Positions 1-5,933 of a stretch of DNA of 6,969 nt are shown here, piece after piece. The position numbers and the translations under genes were made by a program. This DNA comes from Bacteroidota bacterium (GTDB lineage Bacteria; Bacteroidota; Bacteroidia; Flavobacteriales; Flavobacteriaceae): positions 1 through 6,969 of the forward strand of contig JAACDD010000075.1 in assembly GCA_009937085.1 (NCBI GenBank), written 5' to 3'. Positions within the stretch are counted from its first letter, which is position 1. Every line of letters begins with the position of its first letter. A model generated the notes under the pieces. That model made no database searches. It was not told the origin of the DNA and saw only the letters and a program-made list of their open reading frames with translations.

Positions 1-1026
1 AATTTCATAGTTAATTCTATCCTGGCTCGCAAAGCCAGTTATATAGGGGATAAGCGCATTCAATATGGGTTGACTGATATTTTCAATGACAAATTTTCTA
101 TTGAGGTCATCGTATCCAAGTTCTTTTAATTTACGCGCCGAAATACCTTTACTGTTGTATGCTGTATAGCCATAAAGCGGTTTAGCGCGGTCTGGCATAA
201 TGGATCTTTTGCCATTTATATGAATAATGCCGTCTTCAATTGTTAAGGTATCTCCAGCAACAGCAACACAGCGCTTCACATAATTTGATTTTTTATCTGT
301 AGGTTTTATTACAGCTGCTTCCTTCTTAAAAAATTGTCTTACCGTATCTGCAGGCCAGCTAAATACCACAATATCGTTGCGTTTTATTTTTTGGAATCCA
401 GGAATACGGGAGTAGGGTAGTTGTGGTTTTTTTAAATAGGAGCGTGTTTTTGCGATTGGAATGGTATCGTGCACCATAGGAAATGAAACCACAGTTTGCG
501 GCGTTCGAGCGCCGTAATGAAATTTACTTACCAAAAGAAAATCGCCTACCAACAAACTTTTTTCCAGCGAGCTTGTTGGTATAATAAAAGGCTGCATAAA
601 ATAGGCATGTACCAAGGTGGCAATGACAACAGCATAAATGATAGAACCTACAAATTGTCCAAATCCAGTTTTAGGCTGTAACGAACGGTCAGGCTGATAG
701 GTTACATCAACAGCATAATTCAGGTAAAACCCATAAAACCCTAGGCTTATCCATGAAAGAAAACTATCTAACAGGCTGTTTTTACCAAAACTACGGGTAG
801 TTTCCACCCATACAACAGGGAGCATCAACAGGTTAACTATGGGAATATAAAGTAGTACAACCCACCATTTTGGGCGTTTGATAATTTGTAAAAGAACAAC
901 AGAATTATAAAAGGGGATAAGCGCCAACAAAGGAGAATACCCTGCTTTTTTAAAAAGCTTCCAAAGCTTTATGAATATATAAATTTGGCAAAGTACTAGG
1001 AATAAAATCCATTGTGAGAATGTCAT
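1..1026 (-). CDS. lepB: Signal peptidase I LepB, C-terminus cut off by the window edge
   Basis: Membrane-bound serine protease that removes signal peptides from exported proteins at the outer face of the inner membrane. The frame is open from the ATG at 1026 to position 1 (342 codons, no stop). The N-terminal half is strongly hydrophobic, with likely membrane segments near residues 4-21, 26-42, 48-65, 84-101 and 124-144. The catalytic serine is Ser153 in PTSSLEKSLLVGD (150-162), a variant of the usual PSGSMxPTLxxGD box. Box C is RNDIVVFSWP (216-225) and the catalytic lysine is Lys251 in YVKRCVAVAGD (249-259). About 97 residues separate Ser and Lys, more than in E. coli LepB, so there is an insertion. 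The missing C-terminus should hold the last conserved box (GDNR/SxDSR). It starts 13 bp after the dapB stop and is likely co-transcribed with it. Family call is firm; the total length cannot be seen. Confidence 0.93.
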   Translation of the reverse strand, partial: MTFSQWILFLVLCQIYIFIKLWKLFKKAGYSPLLALIPFYNSVVLLQIIKRPKWWVVLLYIPIVNLLMLPVVWVETTRSFGKNSLLDSFLSWISLGFYGFYLNYAVDVTYQPDRSLQPKTGFGQFVGSIIYAVVIATLVHAYFMQPFIIPTSSLEKSLLVGDFLLVSKFHYGARTPQTVVSFPMVHDTIPIAKTRSYLKKPQLPYSRIPGFQKIKRNDIVVFSWPADTVRQFFKKEAAVIKPTDKKSNYVKRCVAVAGDTLTIEDGIIHINGKRSIMPDRAKPLYGYTAYNSKGISARKLKELGYDDLNRKFVIENISQPILNALIPYITGFASQDRINYEI

Positions 1027-1039
1027 ACTGGATAAGAAT

Positions 1040-1744
1040 TTAGGTTATGTTTAAAACGTCACGCATGCTAAAAATACCACTTTTTCCAACAATCCACTCC
1101 GCTGCCATAACTGCTCCCAGCGCAAATCCGTCGCGGTTGTGGGCAATATGTTCAATAGAAATTACATCTGTTTCTGAGTTGTAGGTTACCGTGTGCGTTC
1201 CTGGAACATGTGGTTCGCGCTTTGCTTTAATGGCAAGGTCGTTTTCATTGGCTTCTTCAGCAAGTTTCCAAGATTGTTGTTTTGTATGCGGAAGAATTCT
1301 TTCGGCCAGTGTTATGGCAGTTCCGCTCGGTGCATCTAATTTTTCGGTATGATGAATTTCTTCTAAGCACGCTGTGTATTGGGCGTGGTGTTCCATCATT
1401 TGAGCAAGCTTTTCATTGAGTGCAAAGAAGATATTAACGCCAAGACTAAAGTTAGATGCATATAAAAAGGCCCCTTTTTTTTCTGCACATAATTGCTCAA
1501 TTTCCACTTTGTGCTCTAGCCAACCCGTAGTGCCACAAACGACAGGGATACTTTGGTTTAAGGCATTTGTTATATTGTCAACTGCCGCTGACGGGACACT
1601 AAAGTTTATCGCAACATCGGCATCACTAATGGAATCATCGGAATTGTCTTTGTCAATCTTTGCCACAATTACGTGCCCACGGGCTTTGGCTATTTCTTCA
1701 ATGGCTTTTCCCATTCGACCGTATCCAAGTAAGGCTATTTTCAT
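1040..1744 (-). CDS. dapB: 4-hydroxy-tetrahydrodipicolinate reductase DapB
   Basis: Cytosolic NAD(P)H-dependent reductase that forms tetrahydrodipicolinate in the diaminopimelate route to lysine and to the peptidoglycan cross-linking residue. The N-terminal Rossmann fold shows GYGRMG at residues 7-12 and the GTTGW loop at 71-75. The substrate domain carries ASNFSLGVN at 96-104 and the family signature EEIHHTEKLDAPSGTA at 128-143. In that signature His131/His132 and Lys135 match the catalytic His and Lys of E. coli DapB, and DAPSGTA matches the substrate-binding loop. At 234 residues it is the short form, shorter than the roughly 270-residue proteobacterial enzyme, and it looks complete. The ATG at 1744 lies one base after the stop of the DUF5683 gene, so translation is probably coupled. 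lepB follows 13 bp downstream. Confidence 0.96.
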   Translation of the reverse strand: MKIALLGYGRMGKAIEEIAKARGHVIVAKIDKDNSDDSISDADVAINFSVPSAAVDNITNALNQSIPVVCGTTGWLEHKVEIEQLCAEKKGAFLYASNFSLGVNIFFALNEKLAQMMEHHAQYTACLEEIHHTEKLDAPSGTAITLAERILPHTKQQSWKLAEEANENDLAIKAKREPHVPGTHTVTYNSETDVISIEHIAHNRDGFALGAVMAAEWIVGKSGIFSMRDVLNIT

Positions 1745-1745
1745 A

Positions 1746-2291
1746 CTAAAAAGTTAGTGCGACACGCATTCCCGCAACTGGCGCAGCATCTGTTGGTGCT
1801 ACATCAATATAGGGTTTAAAGCTTAGGTCGCTGTTTACGTTATACTGTTTTAAATGCGCATCTATATTGGCATCTAAAATATTCAAAAAATAAAATCCCA
1901 AAATAAAAAGCATAGAGCGATCGCGGTTGCGTTTGTAAAAATCCTGCCCATCTACCAACCGATCTGTACTTGCAATAAGTCCTTGAAATTCGTCGTCATT
2001 ATAGCCTGCAATACGTCTTTTGTATGCATCGCGGTAGCGTAAATAATTCTTTTGATTGGCATCATATGAATACACAGATAGTCCAATAGCACCATAAACG
2101 ATAGGTACTTTCCAATACCGTTTGTTGTAAACTTGCCCCAATCCAGGTAAAACCGCAGAATAGAAAGCTGCCTTAGCAGGTCTTAAGGGGTCTTCGTTTT
2201 CGATTTTTCGGATTTCATCCGCCTCAATCTGTTGCGCTGTGGAGAAACCACACACAAAAATAAACATCCAGATTAAAGCATACGATTTCAC
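1746..2291 (-). CDS. DUF5683 domain protein, exported, function unknown
   Basis: 181-residue protein of the DUF5683 family. Residues 1-20 form a signal peptide: Lys2, a hydrophobic core (about 5-15) and a likely cleavage site after STA (17-19). The Cys at 14 is preceded by FV, so there is no lipobox. The core has GLGQVYNKRYWKVP (50-63), resembling the glycine-tyrosine motif of TM2-type membrane proteins, followed by a hydrophobic stretch at 62-76. A second hydrophobic stretch lies at 126-140. The chain ends in a strand-like segment closing on Phe (GMRVALTF). The start is GTG at 2291, overlapping the parB TGA as GTGA. The next Met (residue 9) would destroy the signal peptide, so GTG is preferred. 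It sits between parB and dapB in one packed operon. No function is known to me. The signal peptide and location suggest an envelope role, which is inference. Confidence 0.88.
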   Translation of the reverse strand: MKSYALIWMFIFVCGFSTAQQIEADEIRKIENEDPLRPAKAAFYSAVLPGLGQVYNKRYWKVPIVYGAIGLSVYSYDANQKNYLRYRDAYKRRIAGYNDDEFQGLIASTDRLVDGQDFYKRNRDRSMLFILGFYFLNILDANIDAHLKQYNVNSDLSFKPYIDVAPTDAAPVAGMRVALTF

Positions 2292-3142
2292 GAGTTTAGC
2301 TTTTTAAGAATCGTTTTAAACTCTTTTTCAGAGTCAAATGAAATAACAATTTTACCACCACCATTTTTGTCTACAGTTGTTTGTACCGTAGCACCAAAAA
2401 AGTCGCTTAATGCATCAATATGTTTGGCGGTGTAGTCTTCAATTTTAGGTTGCGTAGGCTTTTCTTTAGGTTTTACTGCCTGTTCGGTAGCCCGAACCGA
2501 CATTCCTGTAGCAACAACTTTTTTGTATAGGTTTAATTGTTCTTTAGGATTGTCAACTGCTAAAAGTGCGCGTCCGTGTCCCATACTGATAAATCCGTCG
2601 CGAATCCCAGATTGGATGATAGGGTCAAGGTTGAGTAATCGCAAATAGTTGGTAACCGTGGAGCGTTTCTTTCCTACACGATTGCTCATTTCTTCCTGTG
2701 TAAGATTAACTTCACTGATAAGCCTTTCGTAGCTCAATGCAATTTCAATGGGATCTAAATCATCACGTTGAATATTTTCTACCAATGCCATTTCGAGTGA
2801 CTCTTTGTCGTTAGCAACGCGAATAAACGCTGGAATGGTTTCCAGGTTTAACGATTGAGATGCACGCAAACGACGTTCACCAGAAACCAACTGGTAGCTA
2901 TCTGATCCCATCCTACGAATTGTAATGGGTTGAATAACACCTAATGCTGCAATGGATGAAGCAAGTTCTTCCAATGTTTCAGGATTGAATTGCGTTCTAG
3001 GTTGGAACGGATTTGTTTCAATTTGACTTAGTGGCACTTCCAATACACGCCCTTCAACCTTTCCTTTTTCAAGGTTTTCGTCTGTTGGGAGTAGTGCAGA
3101 TAAGCCACGTCCCATGGCTTGACGTTTCTTTGCTTTTGCCAT
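2288..3142 (-). CDS. parB: Chromosome-partitioning protein ParB
   Basis: Centromere-binding protein that loads on parS sites, spreads as a CTP-dependent clamp and stimulates ParA ATPase. The 284-residue chain has the expected order. A basic N-terminus with GRGLSALL (11-18) is the usual ParA-contact segment. NPFQPRTQF (44-52) and GERRLRAS (88-95) follow; the latter is the arginine-rich CTP-binding box. ENIQRDDLDPIEIA (122-135) is the third conserved box. A helix-turn-helix spans about 148-170 (LTQEEMSNRVGKKRSTVTNY). A charged linker (about 222-238) leads to a C-terminal dimerisation domain (about 239-284). Length and all motifs are intact. The ATG at 3142 is one base after the parA stop, and the TGA overlaps the GTG start of the next gene. 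Chromosomal rather than plasmid type is inferred from the housekeeping neighbours. Confidence 0.97.
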   Translation of the reverse strand: MAKAKKRQAMGRGLSALLPTDENLEKGKVEGRVLEVPLSQIETNPFQPRTQFNPETLEELASSIAALGVIQPITIRRMGSDSYQLVSGERRLRASQSLNLETIPAFIRVANDKESLEMALVENIQRDDLDPIEIALSYERLISEVNLTQEEMSNRVGKKRSTVTNYLRLLNLDPIIQSGIRDGFISMGHGRALLAVDNPKEQLNLYKKVVATGMSVRATEQAVKPKEKPTQPKIEDYTAKHIDALSDFFGATVQTTVDKNGGGKIVISFDSEKEFKTILKKLNS

Positions 3143-3143
3143 A

Positions 3144-3908
3144 TTACTTATTTTTAATGATAAACTCTTGTGCGAGCTTTAAATAGCTAGACGCTCCTTT
3201 ACTGGAAGCATCATAATCAATAATCGTTTCACCATAACTTGGCGCTTCGCTGATTTTTACGTTTCGTTGAATAATGGTGTTAAACACCATACTATTAAAA
3301 TGCTTTTTTACTTCGTCAACCACCTGATTGGATAAGCGCAAGCGGGAATCGTACATGGTTAGCAACATTCCTTCAATTCCGAGCAACGGGTTATGTATTT
3401 TTTGAACACTTTTAATGGTGTTCAACAACTTACCAAGTCCTTCGAGTGCAAAGTATTCACATTGAATTGGAATGACAACTGAATCGGCAGCGGTGAGTGC
3501 ATTTAGCGTGATCAGTCCAAGTGACGGGGCACAATCAATAAAAATATAATCATACGCATCTTTTATAGGAGCAAGTGCCTCTCGAAGCATATTTTCTCTG
3601 TTGGGTTTGTCCACCAGTTCAATTTCAATAGCTACCAAATCAATGTGCGCAGGTAGTATATCTAAATTAGGCGAATTTGTAGGTACAATTGCTTCTTTAG
3701 CAGAAAGCGTGTGTTCAAGCACTTGATACGATCCATTTTCAACGGTATCAACATCAATTCCCAGTCCCGATGTTGCATTTGCTTGTGGGTCAGCATCAAT
3801 TAATAACACCTTTTTTTCTAATACACCAAGGCATGCAGCGAGGTTAACAGAAGTGGTGGTTTTACCTACTCCGCCTTTTTGATTTGCTACAGCAATGATT
3901 TTACCCAT
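3144..3908 (-). CDS. parA: Chromosome-partitioning ATPase ParA (Soj type)
   Basis: Deviant Walker-type ATPase that binds the nucleoid non-specifically in its ATP dimer form and positions ParB-parS complexes. The 254-residue chain begins almost at the P-loop: KGGVGKTT at 11-18 with the signature Lys11 and the nucleotide Lys16. The switch I region is DADPQANATSGLG (38-50) with Asp40. Walker B is YIFIDCAPSLG (121-131) with Asp125. RNVKISEAPSYG (215-226) is the conserved late segment seen in Soj-type proteins. There is no N-terminal DNA-binding domain, so this is the small type Ib/chromosomal form. The ATG at 3908 is preceded by 62 bp of non-coding DNA after the SDR gene, where a promoter could lie, and parB follows after one base. 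Likely the first gene of parA-parB-DUF5683-dapB-lepB. Confidence 0.97.
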   Translation of the reverse strand: MGKIIAVANQKGGVGKTTTSVNLAACLGVLEKKVLLIDADPQANATSGLGIDVDTVENGSYQVLEHTLSAKEAIVPTNSPNLDILPAHIDLVAIEIELVDKPNRENMLREALAPIKDAYDYIFIDCAPSLGLITLNALTAADSVVIPIQCEYFALEGLGKLLNTIKSVQKIHNPLLGIEGMLLTMYDSRLRLSNQVVDEVKKHFNSMVFNTIIQRNVKISEAPSYGETIIDYDASSKGASSYLKLAQEFIIKNK

Positions 3909-3924
3909 GGTTTGTTGTAAAGTG

Positions 3925-3952
3925 TAAAAATAGCATTTATATGCTGTTCAAG
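3925..3952 (-). promoter_or_regulatory. Candidate Bacteroidetes-type promoter for the parA operon
   Basis: Read on the minus strand, this gap contains CTTG (3952-3949), then 16 bases, then TATTTTTA (3932-3925). The latter matches the Bacteroidetes -7 element TAnnTTTG at all but the last position, and CTTG holds the TTG of the -33 element. The spacing is a little shorter than the roughly 19 bases usually quoted. A start site here would leave a leader of about 10 bases before the parA ATG at 3908. Matches to short AT-rich consensus sequences are common in such DNA, so this is a suggestion only. Confidence 0.3.
3932..3945. repeat. Short perfect inverted repeat upstream of parA
   Basis: AGCAT, four bases TTAT, then ATGCT form a perfect 5-bp inverted repeat in the 62-bp gap between the SDR gene and parA. 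It lies between the candidate -33 and -7 elements, where an operator would act. On the minus strand it is followed by ATTTTT, so it could also be a weak terminator for the SDR gene, but the stem has only two G-C pairs and would be unstable. Both readings are inference. Confidence 0.4.
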
Positions 3953-3970
3953 AAATCAAATTTTTGTTAA

Positions 3971-4846
3971 CTATTTTTTCTTGCGAATTGCCATTTCGAG
4001 GATGTCCCACATGGTTTTGGAAACTTGCTCTAAATTGTTGAACTGTCCGGCGCCTTTGAGCCATTCGCCTCCGTCAAGTGTAATTACTTCCCCGTTAAGA
4101 TATGCGCCAAAATCAGAAACCATATAGGCAGCTAAATTTGCCAACTCTTGATGTTCACCCACACGACCTATCGGAATACGTTTTTTTGGATCAAATTTTT
4201 TCTTGATTGGTGCGGGTAAGAGTCTATCCCATGCGCCTTTTGTTGGAAAAGGTCCAGGTGCAACTGCGTTGAAACGCATACCGTATTTTGCCCACTCTAC
4301 TGCTAAAGATCGCGTCATAGCAAGCACACCAGCCTTAGCACATGCCGACGGAACCACATAGCCCGAACCCGTGTAGGCATACGTAGTTACAACATTCAGA
4401 ACGTTTGTGTTTTTCTGTTTGGTTTTAATCCAATGCTTACCAAAAGTCAGCGTACAGTTTTTGGTGCCTTTAAGGACAATATCCAAAATGGTATCAAAAG
4501 CATTAGCTGATAAACGCTCAGTGGGTGCAATAAAATTTCCAGCAGCGTTATTTACTAAAACATCTACTGCGCCGAGTTTTTCAACGATTTGCGCATGCAT
4601 GGCTTCAACTTCATCAATATTGCGGACATCACAAGCAACAGGGAAGCAAGTCCCGCCTGTTTCCTCAGAAAGTTCGGCTGCCGTACCTTCTAATTTCTCT
4701 AAATTTCTAGATGTAATTGCCACTTTTGCGCCAAGTTGTAAAAAATAGCGTGTCATGGATTTTCCCAATCCGCTACCACCACCCGTAACGACAATAACCT
4801 TGTCGCTTAGTGCATCATCTCGGAGCATTTGTTCTGCGTATTTCAT
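3971..4846 (-). CDS. SDR family oxidoreductase, 2,4-dienoyl-CoA reductase-like
   Basis: Rossmann-fold oxidoreductase, probably NADPH-dependent and acting on an acyl-CoA. Numbered from the ATG at 4846 (291 residues), it has the cofactor loop TGGGSGLG (21-28), TSRN (45-48, the Arg favouring NADPH) and CDV (72-74). NNAAGNF lies at 99-105 and PGP at 197-199. The usual YxxxK is absent: the position before Lys171 is SACAK. Instead Tyr156 in TTYAYTGSG, Ser167 and Lys171 match the active-site arrangement I recall for mammalian 2,4-dienoyl-CoA reductase, with Asn104 of NNAAGNF as the fourth residue. An in-frame GTG at 4870 would add eight residues but overlap the upstream gene by 11 bp; the ATG, 13 bp after that gene's stop, is preferred. 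Role in unsaturated fatty acid breakdown is likely by family. The exact substrate is not provable from sequence. Confidence 0.88.
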   Translation of the reverse strand: MKYAEQMLRDDALSDKVIVVTGGGSGLGKSMTRYFLQLGAKVAITSRNLEKLEGTAAELSEETGGTCFPVACDVRNIDEVEAMHAQIVEKLGAVDVLVNNAAGNFIAPTERLSANAFDTILDIVLKGTKNCTLTFGKHWIKTKQKNTNVLNVVTTYAYTGSGYVVPSACAKAGVLAMTRSLAVEWAKYGMRFNAVAPGPFPTKGAWDRLLPAPIKKKFDPKKRIPIGRVGEHQELANLAAYMVSDFGAYLNGEVITLDGGEWLKGAGQFNNLEQVSKTMWDILEMAIRKKK

Positions 4847-4859
4847 GTTGTTTATTAAA

Positions 4860-5171
4860 TTAGGGAACACTGTCTGCGTACTCTATCAAGTACACATCCT
4901 CGTTCTTTCGTTTCATTTTATATTTTTCACGTGCATAACGTTCCAACCCAATGGAATCGTTCAATTGCACAAGTGTTTTTTTGTCCGTAGCAATATCGCG
5001 TTCTAACGTTGCCTTTTGACGTTCTAATTCACTAAGCTTTTGTTCTAGGTTGAGGTATATAAGTAATGAGTTTGTATCTAAAAACACCATCCAAATAACA
5101 AAAAATAGTCCAATTAGCGCATACACATTTGTAGCGAGTTTGAACCAAGGGTTTTCACGAAGCTTTTTCAT
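4860..5171 (-). CDS. Septum formation initiator family protein (FtsB/DivIC-like)
   Basis: Small single-span membrane protein of the divisome, expected to pair with an FtsL-like partner at the division site. The 103-residue chain has a short basic cytoplasmic N-terminus (1-12) and one membrane helix at about 13-32. A long charged heptad-like coiled coil follows at about 39-75 (LEQKLSELERQKATLERDI). The family's conserved motif ERYAREKYKMK (77-87) and a short tail complete it. This is the standard FtsB/DivIC layout and length. The ATG at 5171 overlaps the udk stop as ATGA, so translation is likely coupled to udk. The SDR gene follows 13 bp downstream. FtsB and DivIC cannot be told apart from this sequence alone, so no symbol is given. 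Confidence 0.9.
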   Translation of the reverse strand: MKKLRENPWFKLATNVYALIGLFFVIWMVFLDTNSLLIYLNLEQKLSELERQKATLERDIATDKKTLVQLNDSIGLERYAREKYKMKRKNEDVYLIEYADSVP

Positions 5172-5815
5172 CTGACGCTACTTTTTAGCCATTTCGTTAA
5201 TGCTGTTTTTGCGTTTTCAATAGCTCCGTTATTAGCAATGACAATATCGGCTTTTTCTTTGTTTGGCGCAATAAAGGTTTTATGCATGCTATGCAGTGTA
5301 GTTTTAAATCGTTGTTGCACTTCTTCTTTAGTCCGCCCTCGATAATTTACATCGCGTTCCACTCTGCGCCTTACGCGCAAATCCTCATTCGCCTCAATAT
5401 ACACCTTATAGTCAAAAAGCGGATGCAAATGTTTGTGCGCAAAAACCAAAATTCCTTCGACTAGAATAGATTGTTTCGGAGGAATGGTAACGGTTTCGTT
5501 CATACGGAGATGTTCTGCAAAGGAATACACAGGGCGTTCAATAGCAATTCCTTGCTTTAGTTTCTGTAAATCTGAAACCATCAAATCAAAATCTAAGGCG
5601 TCTGGATGATCAAAATTAATTTTTGCACGCTCCTTAAAAGTCCGTTCGGGCAAGTGTTTGTAATAATGGTCTTGAGCCAAAATAAGTGTATTGTCCTTAC
5701 CTAAAAACTGGGCAACATACTCCACTAAGGTTGATTTCCCCGCACCTGTTCCACCACAAAATCCAATTATCAAAGTGATTGTTTTTGTAAAGATAAGGTA
5801 GATGTTTGAAAACAT
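5168..5815 (-). CDS. udk: Uridine kinase
   Basis: Cytosolic pyrimidine-salvage kinase that phosphorylates uridine and cytidine with ATP or GTP. The 215-residue chain shows the P-loop GGTGAGKST (21-29) and DHYYK (49-53) with the likely catalytic Asp49. NFDHPDALD (67-75), PVYSFAEHLR (95-104) and VEGILVF (119-125) follow. The arginine-rich lid is RVRRRVERDVNYRGRT (147-162), and FIAPNKEKADIVI (181-193) is the late family motif. The first 14 residues before LIIGFCGG are not expected: family members usually begin right at this strand. The ATG at 5815 is the only ATG available; a TTG codon at residue 15 is the alternative start. The gene opens a pair with the overlapping DivIC/FtsB-like gene. A 118-bp gap separates it from arginase, so its own promoter is plausible, though I see no good consensus match. 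Confidence 0.93.
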   Translation of the reverse strand: MFSNIYLIFTKTITLIIGFCGGTGAGKSTLVEYVAQFLGKDNTLILAQDHYYKHLPERTFKERAKINFDHPDALDFDLMVSDLQKLKQGIAIERPVYSFAEHLRMNETVTIPPKQSILVEGILVFAHKHLHPLFDYKVYIEANEDLRVRRRVERDVNYRGRTKEEVQQRFKTTLHSMHKTFIAPNKEKADIVIANNGAIENAKTALTKWLKSSVR

Positions 5816-5837
5816 TTAATAGGATTCACTTTTACTG

Positions 5838-5852
5838 TTAGCGCGCTGCTAA
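5838..5852. repeat. GC-rich inverted repeat upstream of udk
   Basis: TTAGC, five bases GCGCT, then GCTAA form a 5-bp stem containing the palindrome AGCGCGCT, in an otherwise AT-rich 118-bp gap between arginase and udk. It ends 23 bases before the udk ATG on the minus strand. No T-tract follows on either strand, so it is not a standard intrinsic terminator. An overlapping alternative hairpin (TAAG, TCAG, CTTA) uses the right-hand arm. A 5' leader structure or operator is possible; chance is equally possible. I see nothing else definite in this gap. Confidence 0.3.
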
Positions 5853-5933
5853 GTCAGCTTAATACTACTAAATAATAAATCTGATAATTTCACCTGATTA
5901 ATAGCGAATGGCTTGAAATGAATTTAGGAACGT

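Noticed and set aside
496..681. 61-codon plus-strand open frame
   Set aside because: It is antisense to lepB across the catalytic serine region; the minus-strand frame is clearly the gene.
1416..1757. 113-codon open frame on the plus strand
   Set aside because: It lies antisense to dapB, which has full family motifs. The translation resembles no known protein and looks like a reverse-frame shadow.
1746..2291. DUF5683 protein as a lipoprotein (Cys14 in the signal region)
   Set aside because: The residues before the Cys are FV rather than the small residue required by a lipobox, and a better signal peptidase I site (STA) follows.
4923..4938. parS-like sequence TTTTTCACGTGCATAA with a CACGTG core
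   Set aside because: It matches the widespread consensus TGTTTCACGTGAAACA at only 12 of 16 positions, with mismatches concentrated in one arm. It encodes the conserved YAREK segment of the DivIC/FtsB-like protein, so coding constraint explains it. I found no good parS in the window.
4407..5006. Two plus-strand open frames (4407-4748 and 4755-5006)
   Set aside because: Both are antisense to the SDR and the DivIC/FtsB-like gene, have low-complexity translations and no recognisable domain.
5282..5464. 60-codon plus-strand open frame
   Set aside because: Antisense to udk over its lid region, with no recognisable feature.
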